Shown: positions 26,708 through 35,659 of the stretch, piece by piece
How positions within the stretch are numbered: the stretch's first letter is position 1
Layout: every line of letters starts with the position of its first letter
NCBI RefSeq assembly: GCF_001571385.1
Contig: NZ_BCNW01000001.1
Location: 1,674,001 to 1,738,000 of the forward strand
Direction: 5' to 3'
From: Methanofollis ethanolicus
GTDB taxonomy: Archaea; Halobacteriota; Methanomicrobia; Methanomicrobiales; Methanofollaceae
Length of the DNA stretch: 64,000 nt
Translations under genes and position numbers: made by a program
The notes under the pieces: generated by a model
Told to the model about the DNA's origin: nothing
Seen by the model: only the letters and a program-made list of their open reading frames with translations
The model's database searches: none

Positions 26708-28027
26708 TTAAACACCCCGAAGATCTGCATTAATAGTCTCTATATCATCCAAGGCTTCACTCCCAGAGATGACTTCTGCTTCACTCGCGTGTATGTCAGT
26801 TCTGTTATGCATTTTTATGACTTGGACAGTATCAAGACATTCTATATTATTTGCCGATTCTAACAAACTCTCAATTAGATCTTCAGAATGAGTTGAAATA
26901 AAAAATTGTGTATTTTTTGAACAAAAAAGAATAGAATCAGCTAACATTTCGATGTAACCAGGATGAAGAGATACCTCTGGTTCTTCAAGAACAATTACTC
27001 CATTTTTGGCTAGAACACTTAAATATACTATTTTTAGTATCGATTTGAGCCCATCTCCCATTGAAGATAGTGGGATTGTCCGATCATATCCGTTTAGAGA
27101 AACGAACATGCCTTCATCAGTCTTACGAATATCTTCAATATAGGGAATCTTTGAAATAAGCCAATCCTGTGATTCAGACATCAGATTTCTTCGAACAACT
27201 TCATCATGCAAATCCTCCACTTTTCGCGCATTACCACTCGATCCAATATCACTCACAAAATTGGCTTTATTGGAATTACTCGAATGAACCGTGAATACTC
27301 CATCATCTCCGTAGAAATACCTTAAAAATTCGAAGACTTCTTCTCTTCGTAGAAGGTATCTTGGTTTTTCTGGGCCTAAAGCAACATACAGATAATCAAG
27401 AGCATTATTCGAAAAGCCAGATATCACAATCTTATTTTTGTTATACATATATGATTCAAACTTTTCTTGTAATAGCCCAATATAATCCGCCAATGTTTGA
27501 TCAACGTATTCATTATTTTCATCTATATCGTATAATCTCGATTGAATGTCAGATGGAATCATCCCATCAAGTGTTATTTGTTTTGCCTTTGGAGATGACC
27601 TAAAATAATATTTTCTCTCCTCATTGTAGCGAGATTTATATCTTGCAAGGGTATCTGGTTGACTAAGGTATTCATGTATTTTTTGGGAGAAAAAATTCTG
27701 GATCATTGTTCCAGTCTCATCTTTTGGGTATCCAGAAGAATATAATTCTACGAACATCTTACTATCGCCATATGCAATCTGTATTGACTGATTTAAACCA
27801 CGAATAAGATATTCTATCGAATATTTTTGGATAATCTCATTTAACACAGAAACACCAAGGGAGTCTTTGCACTTGTTTCTCCCTGAAATTAACAGAGCAA
27901 CTGCTTCAAGAATAGAAGATTTGCCACTATTGTTTGGGCCAACAAAAATATTCACGGCTTTGGGTTGAAAGGATATTTCATTCAATGCTCGATAATTTTT
28001 AATAGAGATCTCTTGAAGTCCATCCAT
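26708..28027 (-). CDS. OLD-like AAA/ABC-type ATPase
   Basis: 439 residues. N-terminal ISIKNYRALNEISFQPKAVN is followed by the Walker A GPNNSGKSS (about 30-38). The C-terminal half has the ABC-type signature SSMGDGLKSILK, Walker B GVIVLEEPEVSLHP and the H-switch QFFISTHSEDLI. The layout is that of OLD-family and other SMC-like overcoming-lysogenisation ATPases. Unlike GajA or OLD, no Toprim domain is fused; the next gene may provide it. Strongly AT-rich compared with flanking genes, suggesting recent transfer. Likely phage-defence component. Confidence 0.8.
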   Translation of the reverse strand: MDGLQEISIKNYRALNEISFQPKAVNIFVGPNNSGKSSILEAVALLISGRNKCKDSLGVSVLNEIIQKYSIEYLIRGLNQSIQIAYGDSKMFVELYSSGYPKDETGTMIQNFFSQKIHEYLSQPDTLARYKSRYNEERKYYFRSSPKAKQITLDGMIPSDIQSRLYDIDENNEYVDQTLADYIGLLQEKFESYMYNKNKIVISGFSNNALDYLYVALGPEKPRYLLRREEVFEFLRYFYGDDGVFTVHSSNSNKANFVSDIGSSGNARKVEDLHDEVVRRNLMSESQDWLISKIPYIEDIRKTDEGMFVSLNGYDRTIPLSSMGDGLKSILKIVYLSVLAKNGVIVLEEPEVSLHPGYIEMLADSILFCSKNTQFFISTHSEDLIESLLESANNIECLDTVQVIKMHNRTDIHASEAEVISGSEALDDIETINADLRGV

Positions 28028-28305
28028 ACTAAAAGGAATGTTGTACTGGTTTCATTTCTACCTTCCGATATGAAGGGGAACATATTGTATCTCCACATCT
28101 TTTTTAATTAACGAGCCCATTTTGTGTTAGTAATCTGATCACAGAACCCAGAGATCGCTCCTGAACATAAGGTACTGATACCGACGGGTGACCTGCCTGA
28201 TCTCCGCATTCAAGGAAAACTCAGTTCAGATTGTGGGAAGAACGGAGATCCCCTATCCTCCCTCAATAAACAAGGGGGATACTCCAATCCCTCCCAAAAA
28301 ACAGC

Positions 28306-28851
28306 TTAAAAACTCCCTTTCCCCCACAACCCCGCGTACAACAAAACCCGGCACGAGTACTCCGCGAGCGACGTGTAGAGATATGCCTCGTCGAGACTCT
28401 TCCCCGCCGCGAAGGTGCCGTGGCCGCGGGCGATGACCAGGTGGGCGTCCTTCAGCGCCGCCGCCACATTGTCGGCGAGTTCCTGCGTCCCGGGCGCCCC
28501 GCCGACGACCGCGATCTCCGGGCAGAGCATCTCCCCCTCGCTGTCCATCGGGACGATCCTCTCGCAGGCGAGAGACGCCGCCACCGCATGGGCCGGGTGA
28601 GCGTGGACGACCGCCCGGTGGGGAGTCAGCCTGTAGACCGCCTGGTGCACCCTGTACTCGCTCGACGCCCCCGGCGGCGCCTCGCCCTCGCAGGGCACCA
28701 GCACCAGGTCGCCGGGATCGTCGAGGTACGACCCCGTCCTCGTGATCAGGAAATCGTCCTCCACTCTCCTGCTCATGTTCCCGAAATTTCCGCCGACAAG
28801 GCCCTCCGTAAAGAGCCTCTTTCCTATACGCACACAGTCTTCATCCTGCAC
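28306..28851 (-). CDS. Class II aldolase/adducin family protein (FucA-like)
   Basis: 181 residues of the L-fuculose-phosphate aldolase family. Zinc site HAHPAH (about 96-101) and RGHGTFAAGKSLDEAY near the C-terminus are conserved, as is the N-terminal LVGGNFGNMS phosphate loop. In methanogens a FucA-type aldolase can generate lactaldehyde for coenzyme F420 synthesis; that role here is an inference. The gene begins inside the end of the HhH glycosylase gene (28-base overlap), so translation is coupled. Confidence 0.88.
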   Translation of the reverse strand: MQDEDCVRIGKRLFTEGLVGGNFGNMSRRVEDDFLITRTGSYLDDPGDLVLVPCEGEAPPGASSEYRVHQAVYRLTPHRAVVHAHPAHAVAASLACERIVPMDSEGEMLCPEIAVVGGAPGTQELADNVAAALKDAHLVIARGHGTFAAGKSLDEAYLYTSLAEYSCRVLLYAGLWGKGSF

Positions 28852-29450
28852 TCGTCACACCGTCCTGCAACACAGAACTCCTTTGCATATTCGACGACCT
28901 GGCCATGGACACGCCCGTACAGTGCCGCGTCCTCGGGCAGCACCCTCTCGAAGGCCGCCTTGAGCGCACCATACGACCCCGTGACACCGATGCACCCGCA
29001 GATACGCTTCGTGTAGGCATCGACCACGAAGGACGGACGGGCGAACCCATAGCAGAGGATGCTGTCGGCCGTCTCCTCGCCGACACCATTGACGGCAAGG
29101 AGCGCCTCCCGCAAGGCAGGTGTCGGAAGACGGGACAGGCCCTCGATACCCCCCATCTCACACATCCGGCGGCACAACCTCTTCAGCCGCGCCGTCTTCA
29201 CCCGGTAAAAACCGGTGCAGCGGACCGCCGCCTCGACCGTTGCCGTCTCCGCCCGGTCGACCCCCTCGACCGTGCAGACCCCCGCGTCCTTGAGGAGGGC
29301 GAGGGCGCGTTCGACATTCTCCCACCGCGTCTGCTGGGTGAGCACCGCACCGATGACCACCTCGTCCGCGGATGCGTCCCACCAGACGATCTCGCCATAG
29401 CGTGCAGCAAGAAAACCGAGCAGGGCCCGGACTCGTTCGTCCTGATCCAT
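28824..29450 (-). CDS. HhH-GPD DNA glycosylase, endonuclease III-like
   Basis: 208 residues. Base-excision repair enzyme fold: VIGAVLTQQTRWENVERAL, helix-hairpin-helix LLAVNGVGEETADSIL with the following PSFVVDAYTKRI carrying the catalytic Asp, and a C-terminal cysteine set CVAGRCDECRMKTVC suggestive of a [4Fe-4S] cluster. The first spacing is CxxxxC rather than the CxxxxxxC of E. coli endonuclease III. No Lys is seen at the usual endonuclease III position before HhH, so a monofunctional glycosylase (MagIII-like) is possible. Confidence 0.85.
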   Translation of the reverse strand: MDQDERVRALLGFLAARYGEIVWWDASADEVVIGAVLTQQTRWENVERALALLKDAGVCTVEGVDRAETATVEAAVRCTGFYRVKTARLKRLCRRMCEMGGIEGLSRLPTPALREALLAVNGVGEETADSILCYGFARPSFVVDAYTKRICGCIGVTGSYGALKAAFERVLPEDAALYGRVHGQVVEYAKEFCVAGRCDECRMKTVCV

Positions 29451-29476
29451 GGAAAGAAAAATGGTGAAAGTATCCC

Positions 29477-29752
29477 TTACTCTTCGATCAGGGGCTTGAG
29501 GATATCCTCAAGGACATCGGCACGGGTGACGCCCTCGATTTTCTGGAGGACAATGCCGTCCTTCTCGATGATAAGGGTCGGTACAACACGGATCTGGTAC
29601 TTCATCGCCTCTTCCATGTTCTGGTCGACATCGATCGTCCTGATCTCGACCAGATCGCCCATCTTCTCCTTGAGGTCTTCAAGGATCGGCGTCTGCATCT
29701 TGCACGGCCCGCACCATGTCGCAAAAAAGTCAGTCAATACCGGTTTGCTCAT
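29477..29752 (-). CDS. Thioredoxin
   Basis: 91 residues with the active site ATWCGPCKMQTP and the cis-Pro VVPTLIIEKDG. Reduces disulfides in the cytoplasm. Second of two tandem thioredoxin genes; it overlaps its upstream neighbour by 4 bases. The WCGPC motif is canonical. Confidence 0.9.
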   Translation of the reverse strand: MSKPVLTDFFATWCGPCKMQTPILEDLKEKMGDLVEIRTIDVDQNMEEAMKYQIRVVPTLIIEKDGIVLQKIEGVTRADVLEDILKPLIEE

Positions 29753-30045
29753 ACTATCCCTCTTTCTGCATGATCATCGATCAGAGATAATAAAATGCTT
29801 TCGAGCGTCTCTGCGTCGGTGACCTTCTCAAACCTCCCGACCACTTTTCCCCCCGCCTCGATGACGATCGTCGGAACGGTCACCAGCCTGTAGGCAGATA
29901 TCAGGTCGCGCCTCTCCGCGACATCGATCATCCTCACCTCCACCCTGTCGCCGAGCCTTTCGGCAAGGGCCTCCACGATGGCGGTCTGCTCCCGGCAGGG
30001 TTCGCACCACGCGGAGAAGAAATCGATCAGCACCGGTTTACCCAT
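29749..30045 (-). CDS. Thioredoxin-like protein with WCEPC active site
   Basis: 98 residues, a diverged paralogue of its neighbour: PVLIDFFSAWCEPCREQTAI and the cis-Pro TVPTIVIEAGG. The Gly-Pro dipeptide of the active site is Glu-Pro, which should change the redox potential. Coupled by ATGA overlap to the canonical thioredoxin downstream, suggesting the two work with different partners in one module. Confidence 0.88.
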   Translation of the reverse strand: MGKPVLIDFFSAWCEPCREQTAIVEALAERLGDRVEVRMIDVAERRDLISAYRLVTVPTIVIEAGGKVVGRFEKVTDAETLESILLSLIDDHAERGIV

Positions 30046-30084
30046 GCCGACGTATGGGGAAAAAAGAGGGGAAAGAGTTTCCGG

Positions 30085-31533
30085 TTATTTCGAGAGGATC
30101 GCCATGATGATCTTGCCGTATGCAGGCCGGGTGACCAGCACGCCGATGAGCACGCCAAGGATCGTGATGATGGCGAAACCGCGGAGAGTCGAGAGGTCCA
30201 TCAGGGCGAGGGGCAGCATCGCGAAGACGACAGTCCCTGCGGAGACGACAATGATCCCGAGGGCCCGCGAGAGCCTCTTCAGGTAGACGCTCGACGACGG
30301 CACCCGGCCCTCGTGGAGCACCTCGTCGGTGATCACGACGAGCTGGTCGATGCCCGTACCCATCACGGCGATGATACCCGCGATCGATGCCAGGTCAAGC
30401 TGCTGGACAAACCGTGCGATGCCGAGCAGGATGATGATCTCGGCGAGGTTTGTTGCGACCATGGGGAGCACGATGCTCGGCTCGCGGTACCGGTAGTAGA
30501 CCACGACACCGACGACGATCAGGGCGGCGATCGCGGCCAGGATACAGAGGATCTTGTAGTAGTCGCCGAGGGTTGCCGAGACAGATCCCGACCCTGCGAC
30601 AGTCACGTCCACAGGCAGGGCACCGGCCCGCAGGTGGATCTCAAGGTTCTCTGCTTCCTGCAGGCCCTCGTCGCCGACGCCGGTGGAGGCGCTGAGGCTG
30701 CGGATCGGCCCGGCCTTCAGCTGCGAGGCGAGTTCAGCGGACAGGGGCGCCGAGTACACCGTATTGTTGTCCAGGAGCATGACCAGTTCATGGTTCTGCG
30801 GGTCGTTCACCGCATTCGAGGAGATGGCGCCCTGTCTGAAGGCATCCGCACCCTCGGGGCTGAGCGTGAAGCCAACGCCCCACATACCCTGCTGGTCCTT
30901 TGTCGGCACGTTGACGCTCGTGATCACGTCGCCGAAGATCACGTGCTCGGTCTGGTTTCCGGTCGTCTGAACGCGGATCTCGAACTTGCCCTGCTGGCCG
31001 ACGATCTCGTTCGCCGTCTTCATGTCGACGCCGGCGAGTTCAACACGCACATAGCGGGTGATGCCGTTGAGACCGGTGAGGATGTTCACCCGTGCATCCT
31101 TGGTGCCGAGGCTGTTCACCTTCTCGTCAAGAGTCCGCTTCACGAGTTCGGCGGTGTCCTTGGAGACGCCAGGGTTCACGGTAACGATGGTCGCCCCGGC
31201 CTTCGTGAAGACGGGCTCAAGCTGCTCACGTGTGAACGCCTTCCGAACCTCGACCTGATCCGCCGAGATCGGGATCACCTCGGTGTCCAGTTCCGTGCCC
31301 AGAGTGTCTGCAAGTTTGTTGATATCGATGCCCGGTTCGACTGTGACCACTTCGGCCTGGAACTCCATCTGGAGCCAGGAACCCTCCTGGAGGTCGAGGC
31401 CGTACTGGAGGTTGGTCGTGAATTTTCCGTCCTCGAAGTGTGGACCGATGGCGATGATCGAGAGGATGACCAGGGCCACCATGAGGACGATCCTCCAATC
31501 GGTATAGAGTTTTCTGAGCGTATCGCTGTTCAT
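30085..31533 (-). CDS. secD: Protein translocase subunit SecD
   Basis: 482 residues, six transmembrane segments. The membrane-inserted accessory of the Sec translocon; with SecF it helps late steps of export. Seen: an N-terminal helix, the RND-like first periplasmic domain (YGLDLQEGSWLQMEF), and the C-terminal TM block with GTGIDQLVVITDEVLHEG and AMLPLALMDLSTLRGFAI. Archaeal SecD is shorter than the bacterial one. Overlaps secF by ATGA; order secF-secD. Confidence 0.93.
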   Translation of the reverse strand: MNSDTLRKLYTDWRIVLMVALVILSIIAIGPHFEDGKFTTNLQYGLDLQEGSWLQMEFQAEVVTVEPGIDINKLADTLGTELDTEVIPISADQVEVRKAFTREQLEPVFTKAGATIVTVNPGVSKDTAELVKRTLDEKVNSLGTKDARVNILTGLNGITRYVRVELAGVDMKTANEIVGQQGKFEIRVQTTGNQTEHVIFGDVITSVNVPTKDQQGMWGVGFTLSPEGADAFRQGAISSNAVNDPQNHELVMLLDNNTVYSAPLSAELASQLKAGPIRSLSASTGVGDEGLQEAENLEIHLRAGALPVDVTVAGSGSVSATLGDYYKILCILAAIAALIVVGVVVYYRYREPSIVLPMVATNLAEIIILLGIARFVQQLDLASIAGIIAVMGTGIDQLVVITDEVLHEGRVPSSSVYLKRLSRALGIIVVSAGTVVFAMLPLALMDLSTLRGFAIITILGVLIGVLVTRPAYGKIIMAILSK

Positions 31534-32387
31534 GCGTGCCTCCCGTTCCGTGTTACGTATGCCCTGAGGATGCCGACGTTGAGCACCCAGGTGTTCATCA
31601 GGTCCACAAAGAGGCCGACGAGAAGGACGGCCGAGATCTGGGCGATGACCTCAACGCCGCCGAAGGCCGTGACCGCGAACATCGCCGCGACCGCGGCCAT
31701 TGTCGTCGTGGTCATGATGATGCCGGTCCTGTAGGCCCCGGCGAACTTGTCCTCCGTCTTCCCCTGCCTCTTGAGGACTCGGGTCGTAAGAAGGATGTCG
31801 CTGTCCACCGAGTAACCGATGAGCATCAGCAGGGCCGCCGTCGTTGAGAGGGTGAGAGGAATGCCGATGAGGCTCATGATCGCCGCTGTGATCGCGATGT
31901 CCGAGAATGCCGAGATGACAACGGCCACGGAGGGGACGAGGTTCCTGAACGCGATGAAGACCACGAACGCCATCCCGATGAAGGAGAAGATCAGGGCGAT
32001 GAAGGCCTGCTGCTGGAGGGTGCTCCCGAAGGCCTCGCCGATCTGGTCGATCTTTGCGTCAGGATAGCGTTCCAGGACCTTTTCGTTGAGCGCCTGCGCC
32101 TGGTCGTCGTCCATGGGGCCGAACCTGACGTACTTGCCGCCGTCAAGCCCCTCACCGACATCAGTCAGGGGGAATCCTGCGAAATATTCCTTAATCTCAT
32201 CAATACTGTCGTCGGTGATGACGGTGACGGCAGTGCCGCCTGCAAAGTCGATGCCGGGAGTTAACGGCATCCCTGTGCTCAGCCAGTTAAAAGTAAGGAG
32301 GCCGAGCGCCAGAAGAAGCAGAACGAGTGGTATCACTACCATCTGCTTTGGCGGGTATTTGTTGACATCGTAGGTGACAAACCCCAT
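31530..32387 (-). CDS. secF: Protein translocase subunit SecF
   Basis: 285 residues from the ATG at 32387 (MGFVTYDVNKYPPKQM). Six helices with the typical TPGIDFAGGTAVTVI, FGSTLQQQAFIALIFS, MLIGYSVDSDILLTTRVL and NTWVLNVGILRAY regions. The frame is open to 32561 upstream, but those residues are not SecF-like. It is the first gene of the secF-secD pair; the AT-rich segment between it and the divergent gene at 32570 should hold both promoters. Confidence 0.93.
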   Translation of the reverse strand: MGFVTYDVNKYPPKQMVVIPLVLLLLALGLLTFNWLSTGMPLTPGIDFAGGTAVTVITDDSIDEIKEYFAGFPLTDVGEGLDGGKYVRFGPMDDDQAQALNEKVLERYPDAKIDQIGEAFGSTLQQQAFIALIFSFIGMAFVVFIAFRNLVPSVAVVISAFSDIAITAAIMSLIGIPLTLSTTAALLMLIGYSVDSDILLTTRVLKRQGKTEDKFAGAYRTGIIMTTTTMAAVAAMFAVTAFGGVEVIAQISAVLLVGLFVDLMNTWVLNVGILRAYVTRNGRHA

Positions 32388-32569
32388 AGGTATATAGTCT
32401 GCCGTAGAAGGGATTAATATTTGGATATCCCCCCCTGTATTGCGTCTTTTTGGAGGGGAATAACGTCTCGACCCATTCATTCGCGGGAGGCTTTTTTCCT
32501 GATACCACGGCCGGGAGAGTCTGAAATAAAATAGTAAGATTAATATGGAGACCAATACCACACACCACT

Positions 32570-32884
32570 ATGCGGTCGCCGGCCGACATCAAGAAGGAGA
32601 TCGAGGCCCGCCTGAAGACATATCTTTCACGAGACAATACAGGCATCAGGCATGAAGTTCTTGCCTTTTTCGTCAGGATCAGGTCGACGACGATCCCCGA
32701 TCTCTATGCGCTGCTCTCCCGGACCTTTACGGTCAGTTATCATTCCATCGCCTCGATGGTGGGGATCATCGCCTCGCGCATCGGAGTCCTGCGTGTGCGA
32801 CGTGACCCGGAGAGCCCGAACGCCGTCTACGAGATCAAGGACGATTACATCGGCATGGTCACCCGCCTCCTCGACAGCGGATAG
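32570..32884 (+). CDS. DUF2551-like small protein
   Basis: 104 residues with a compact helical, wing-like pattern (EIEARLKTYLSRDNTGIRHE, TIPDLYALLSRTFTVSYHSI, RIGVLRVRRDPESPNAVYEI). It resembles archaeal DUF2551 proteins, possibly nucleic-acid binding. First gene in the plus-strand run leading to RtcB; the ATG follows an AT-rich promoter region shared with secF. Confidence 0.65.
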   Translation: MRSPADIKKEIEARLKTYLSRDNTGIRHEVLAFFVRIRSTTIPDLYALLSRTFTVSYHSIASMVGIIASRIGVLRVRRDPESPNAVYEIKDDYIGMVTRLLDSG

Positions 32885-32932
32885 GCGGGGGATCACAACA
32901 GTTTTACCCTTTCCTGCATTGACGTATAAGGG

Positions 32933-33196
32933 ATGATAAGGACCGGGAAAGAACCCTCTGCCCCGAGGATAAAAGTCTCGGAAGAGGTTCTGTCATATGT
33001 TCAAAAGCGAGGCTGCGATTTCAGGGTGTGTACGTCCTGCGGGGGCCCGATTTTGCTTCCGATCTCGGTCAAGCCCCAGAAAGCCACAGACGTGGCAGTG
33101 AAGGCAGGGCGCCACTGGATCTATATCTCCATGTACCAGGCGCCGTACCTTGACACCATCGACCTCGGCCTTGTGCCGGCCTACGACCTGGAGTGA
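32933..33196 (+). CDS. Conserved small protein with one CxxC
   Basis: 87 residues. An R/K-rich start, then CDFRVCTSCGGPILLPISV with two CxxC-like spacings (C..C..C), then YISMYQAPYLDTIDLGLVPAYD. No family is recognised; a zinc ribbon is possible. It precedes archease, its stop overlapping the upstream GTG of that gene by 2 bases, so it is probably part of the RNA-repair operon. Confidence 0.65.
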   Translation: MIRTGKEPSAPRIKVSEEVLSYVQKRGCDFRVCTSCGGPILLPISVKPQKATDVAVKAGRHWIYISMYQAPYLDTIDLGLVPAYDLE

Positions 33197-33198
33197 GG

Positions 33199-33606
33199 AT
33201 GTCGTTCGAGGAACTTCCCCATCAGGCAGATGTGCGGGTGCGGGTGCGGGCAGAGGACTGCAACGCCCTCTTTGCCGAGGCCGCCAGGGCAATGTTCTCC
33301 ATCATGTACGTCACCTGCGACGAGGGAGAGATCGAGCGGAGCATCACGGTCACGTCCGACGACATCCCGTCCCTGATGATCGACTTTCTCTCCGAACTCC
33401 TCTTCGTCTCGGAAGTGGACAGGGTCGTCTTCTCCTCCTTCGATGTCTCCATAACAGGCACGAGCCTTACGGTAACGGCCAGGGGAGAACCCTTCGCCCG
33501 GGAGAAACACCAGGGCGGTATGGAGGTCAAGGGGGTATCCTATTCAGGGTTGACGATCTTCAGGGACGGGGAAGAGTTTTGTAGCGAGATACTCTTTGAT
33601 GTGTGA
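33199..33606 (+). CDS. Archease
   Basis: 135 residues from the ATG. Archease accelerates the guanylylation and ligation steps of RtcB, binding metal through conserved acidic residues. Seen: EELPHQADVRVRVRAED (family start), SLMIDFLSELLFVSEVDR and YSGLTIFRDGEEFCSEILFDV. GTG at 33193 is also in frame; a GGAG run 5-6 bases before the ATG favours 33199. Directly followed by rtcB, 12 bases on. Confidence 0.92.
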   Translation: MSFEELPHQADVRVRVRAEDCNALFAEAARAMFSIMYVTCDEGEIERSITVTSDDIPSLMIDFLSELLFVSEVDRVVFSSFDVSITGTSLTVTARGEPFAREKHQGGMEVKGVSYSGLTIFRDGEEFCSEILFDV

Positions 33607-33617
33607 GGTAGTCGGAA

Positions 33618-35051
33618 ATGCTTGAAGGGATCGAGAAGATCAGCGAGGTCGAATGGGAGGTGCCGGTCGGTTATGTCCCGGGGATGCGGGTACCCGGCCG
33701 GTTCTTCCTCTCCGAAGACCTATCGGAGACGCTGGAAGCGGGGGCGGTCCAGCAGCTCGCCAATGTCGCCACGCTCCCGGGCGTCGTCAGATATTCCCTT
33801 GCCATGCCCGACATCCACTCGGGTTACGGCTTTCCCATCGGGGGTGTCGCCGCCTTTGAAGAGGACACGGGCGTCGTCTCGCCGGGCGGGGTCGGCTACG
33901 ATATCAACTGCGGCGTCCGCCTGATCACGACGCCTCTCACCGTCGCCGACATCACAAACCCGCGGGCCCTGATCGAGGAACTCTTCAGGACGGTGCCGAC
34001 AGGCGTCGGTGCCGAGAGCACGATGCGCCTCTCCGAGGCCGACCTCGACGACCTGATGGCCGACGGGGTGGAGTGGGCGATAGACCACGGTCTCGGCATG
34101 GAGTCCGACATCGTCCACTGCGAAGAGCAGGGGAAGATGAAGCAGGCGAACCCGGCCGCGGTGAGCAAGAAGGCCCGTCAGAGGGGGAGGCCGCAGGCCG
34201 GTACCCTCGGCTCGGGCAACCACTTCCTGGAAGTGCAGGCGGTGGACGCGGTCTTCGACCCCGAGGCGGCAAAGGCCTTCGGTCTTGCGACCGGCCAGAT
34301 CTGCTGCATGGTCCACTGCGGGTCGCGGGGCCTCGGCCACCAGGTCTGCACCGACCACCTGCGGGTCCTCGAGTCGGCGACCCGGAAGTACGGGATCGAG
34401 ATCCCGGATCGGCAACTCGCCTGCGCCCCTGTCCACTCCCCCGAAGGGGAGGCGTACTTCGGGGCGATGGCCGCCGCAGCGAACTATGCCTGGGTGAACA
34501 GGCAGGTGATCACCCACCAGGTACGCACCGTCTTCGCACGCCTCTTCGGGATCGCCTATGAGGAGATGCCCCTGGTCTACGACGTCGCCCACAATGTCGC
34601 CAAGATGGAGGAGCACGCCGCCTACGGGAAGAGGCGGACCCTCTGCGTCCACAGAAAGGGCGCCACCCGCGCCTTCGGCCCCGGTCTCCACGACGTGCCG
34701 CAGGTCTACCGTGCGGTCGGCCAGCCGGTGATCATCCCGGGCAGCATGGGCAGTTCCTCTTATGTCCTCCATGGCACGGCGACGGCGATGGAGAGGACCT
34801 TCGGGAGCACCTGCCACGGTGCCGGCCGGGTCATGAGCCGCACAAAGGCCAAGCACGCCACGCCTGGCAGGCAGGTCAGGGAACAACTCCTGAAGCAGGG
34901 GATCATCGTCAGGGCGACGAGCGACGCCTCGATCGCCGAAGAAGCCCCTGACGCGTACAAGGAGAGCGACAAGGTCGTCGACGTCGTCCGCCTGGCAGGG
35001 CTCTCCCTTCCGGTGGTCAGGCTCCACCCGGTCGGGGTGATCAAGGGGTGA
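33618..35051 (+). CDS. rtcB: RNA-splicing ligase RtcB
   Basis: 477 residues, intein-free. Joins tRNA halves (2',3'-cyclic phosphate plus 5'-OH) using GTP and Mn2+. Seen: PDIHSGYGFPIGGVAAF, SPGGVGYDINCGVRL with the metal Cys, TLGSGNHFLEVQ, MVHCGSRGLGHQV, a His in HNVAKMEEH that would be the guanylylated residue, HRKGATRAF, and PVIIPGSMGSSSYVL. All catalytic residues I can identify are present. Partnered with archease and followed by a gene starting inside its stop codon. Confidence 0.95.
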   Translation: MLEGIEKISEVEWEVPVGYVPGMRVPGRFFLSEDLSETLEAGAVQQLANVATLPGVVRYSLAMPDIHSGYGFPIGGVAAFEEDTGVVSPGGVGYDINCGVRLITTPLTVADITNPRALIEELFRTVPTGVGAESTMRLSEADLDDLMADGVEWAIDHGLGMESDIVHCEEQGKMKQANPAAVSKKARQRGRPQAGTLGSGNHFLEVQAVDAVFDPEAAKAFGLATGQICCMVHCGSRGLGHQVCTDHLRVLESATRKYGIEIPDRQLACAPVHSPEGEAYFGAMAAAANYAWVNRQVITHQVRTVFARLFGIAYEEMPLVYDVAHNVAKMEEHAAYGKRRTLCVHRKGATRAFGPGLHDVPQVYRAVGQPVIIPGSMGSSSYVLHGTATAMERTFGSTCHGAGRVMSRTKAKHATPGRQVREQLLKQGIIVRATSDASIAEEAPDAYKESDKVVDVVRLAGLSLPVVRLHPVGVIKG

Positions 35052-35629
35052 CGGCAAAGGCGGCAATCCTCTGGGACGAACCAGGTACCTTCAACAGGTT
35101 CGTCAACGAGTGTTGCGGGGTCAGCTGCGACCCCATCAACCAGCTGCTCGTGGCGTCTCCCTTCTACCGCGGGCGGTACGTCGCCCTGATCGTGCCGACC
35201 GGGTTTGCGAACCCCCGGTACTCCCGTCTTCTCCCGGCACTCCGCGCTGCGTCCGGTCGGATCCGCACCTTCGTCGAGAACGGCGGTCACCTCCTGATCT
35301 TCGGCGCCATGGACGAGCGGCCGGGGGCTTACGACTGGCTCCCCTTCAGGGTGGAGTACAGGCACGACTTTGGGCAGAGGAAACTCGTCTTCCCTGCCGA
35401 GAGCGAGTACGCCGCGATCGTCGAGGACTACGACACTGATGCCGTCGAGACAGACGGCGTCTTCCCTGATGCCGACGCGGACGTGATCGCCGCAACACCC
35501 GAAGGGGAGGCGGTCGTCCTTGCAAAGCAGATAGGAAAGGGAGTGGTCGTCGTCACCAGCATCCATGAGTATCCCTCTGCCCGGTTTGTCGGTACCTTCT
35601 GTACCGCGGAAAGAGAAACCTTATTTTAG
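35048..35629 (+). CDS. Uncharacterised protein, glutamine amidotransferase/ThuA-like fold
   Basis: 193 residues from the GTG at 35048, which overlaps the rtcB stop (GTGA). Patterns VALIVPTGFANPRYSRLLPAL, RIRTFVENGGHLLIFGAMDE and a C-terminal QIGKGVVVVTSIHEYPSARF resemble ThuA/class I glutamine amidotransferase-like alpha/beta folds, but the catalytic Cys-His pair is not evident. Function unknown. Coupling to rtcB hints at RNA repair or a shared transcript only. Confidence 0.65.
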   Translation: MTAKAAILWDEPGTFNRFVNECCGVSCDPINQLLVASPFYRGRYVALIVPTGFANPRYSRLLPALRAASGRIRTFVENGGHLLIFGAMDERPGAYDWLPFRVEYRHDFGQRKLVFPAESEYAAIVEDYDTDAVETDGVFPDADADVIAATPEGEAVVLAKQIGKGVVVVTSIHEYPSARFVGTFCTAERETLF

Positions 35630-35659
35630 AAGAGTGTAATGGAGAGTACAGGTGGAATA

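Noticed and set aside
33720-35066. Minus-strand frame of 448 codons opposite rtcB
   Set aside because: Antisense shadow of rtcB; RtcB motifs on the plus strand are decisive.
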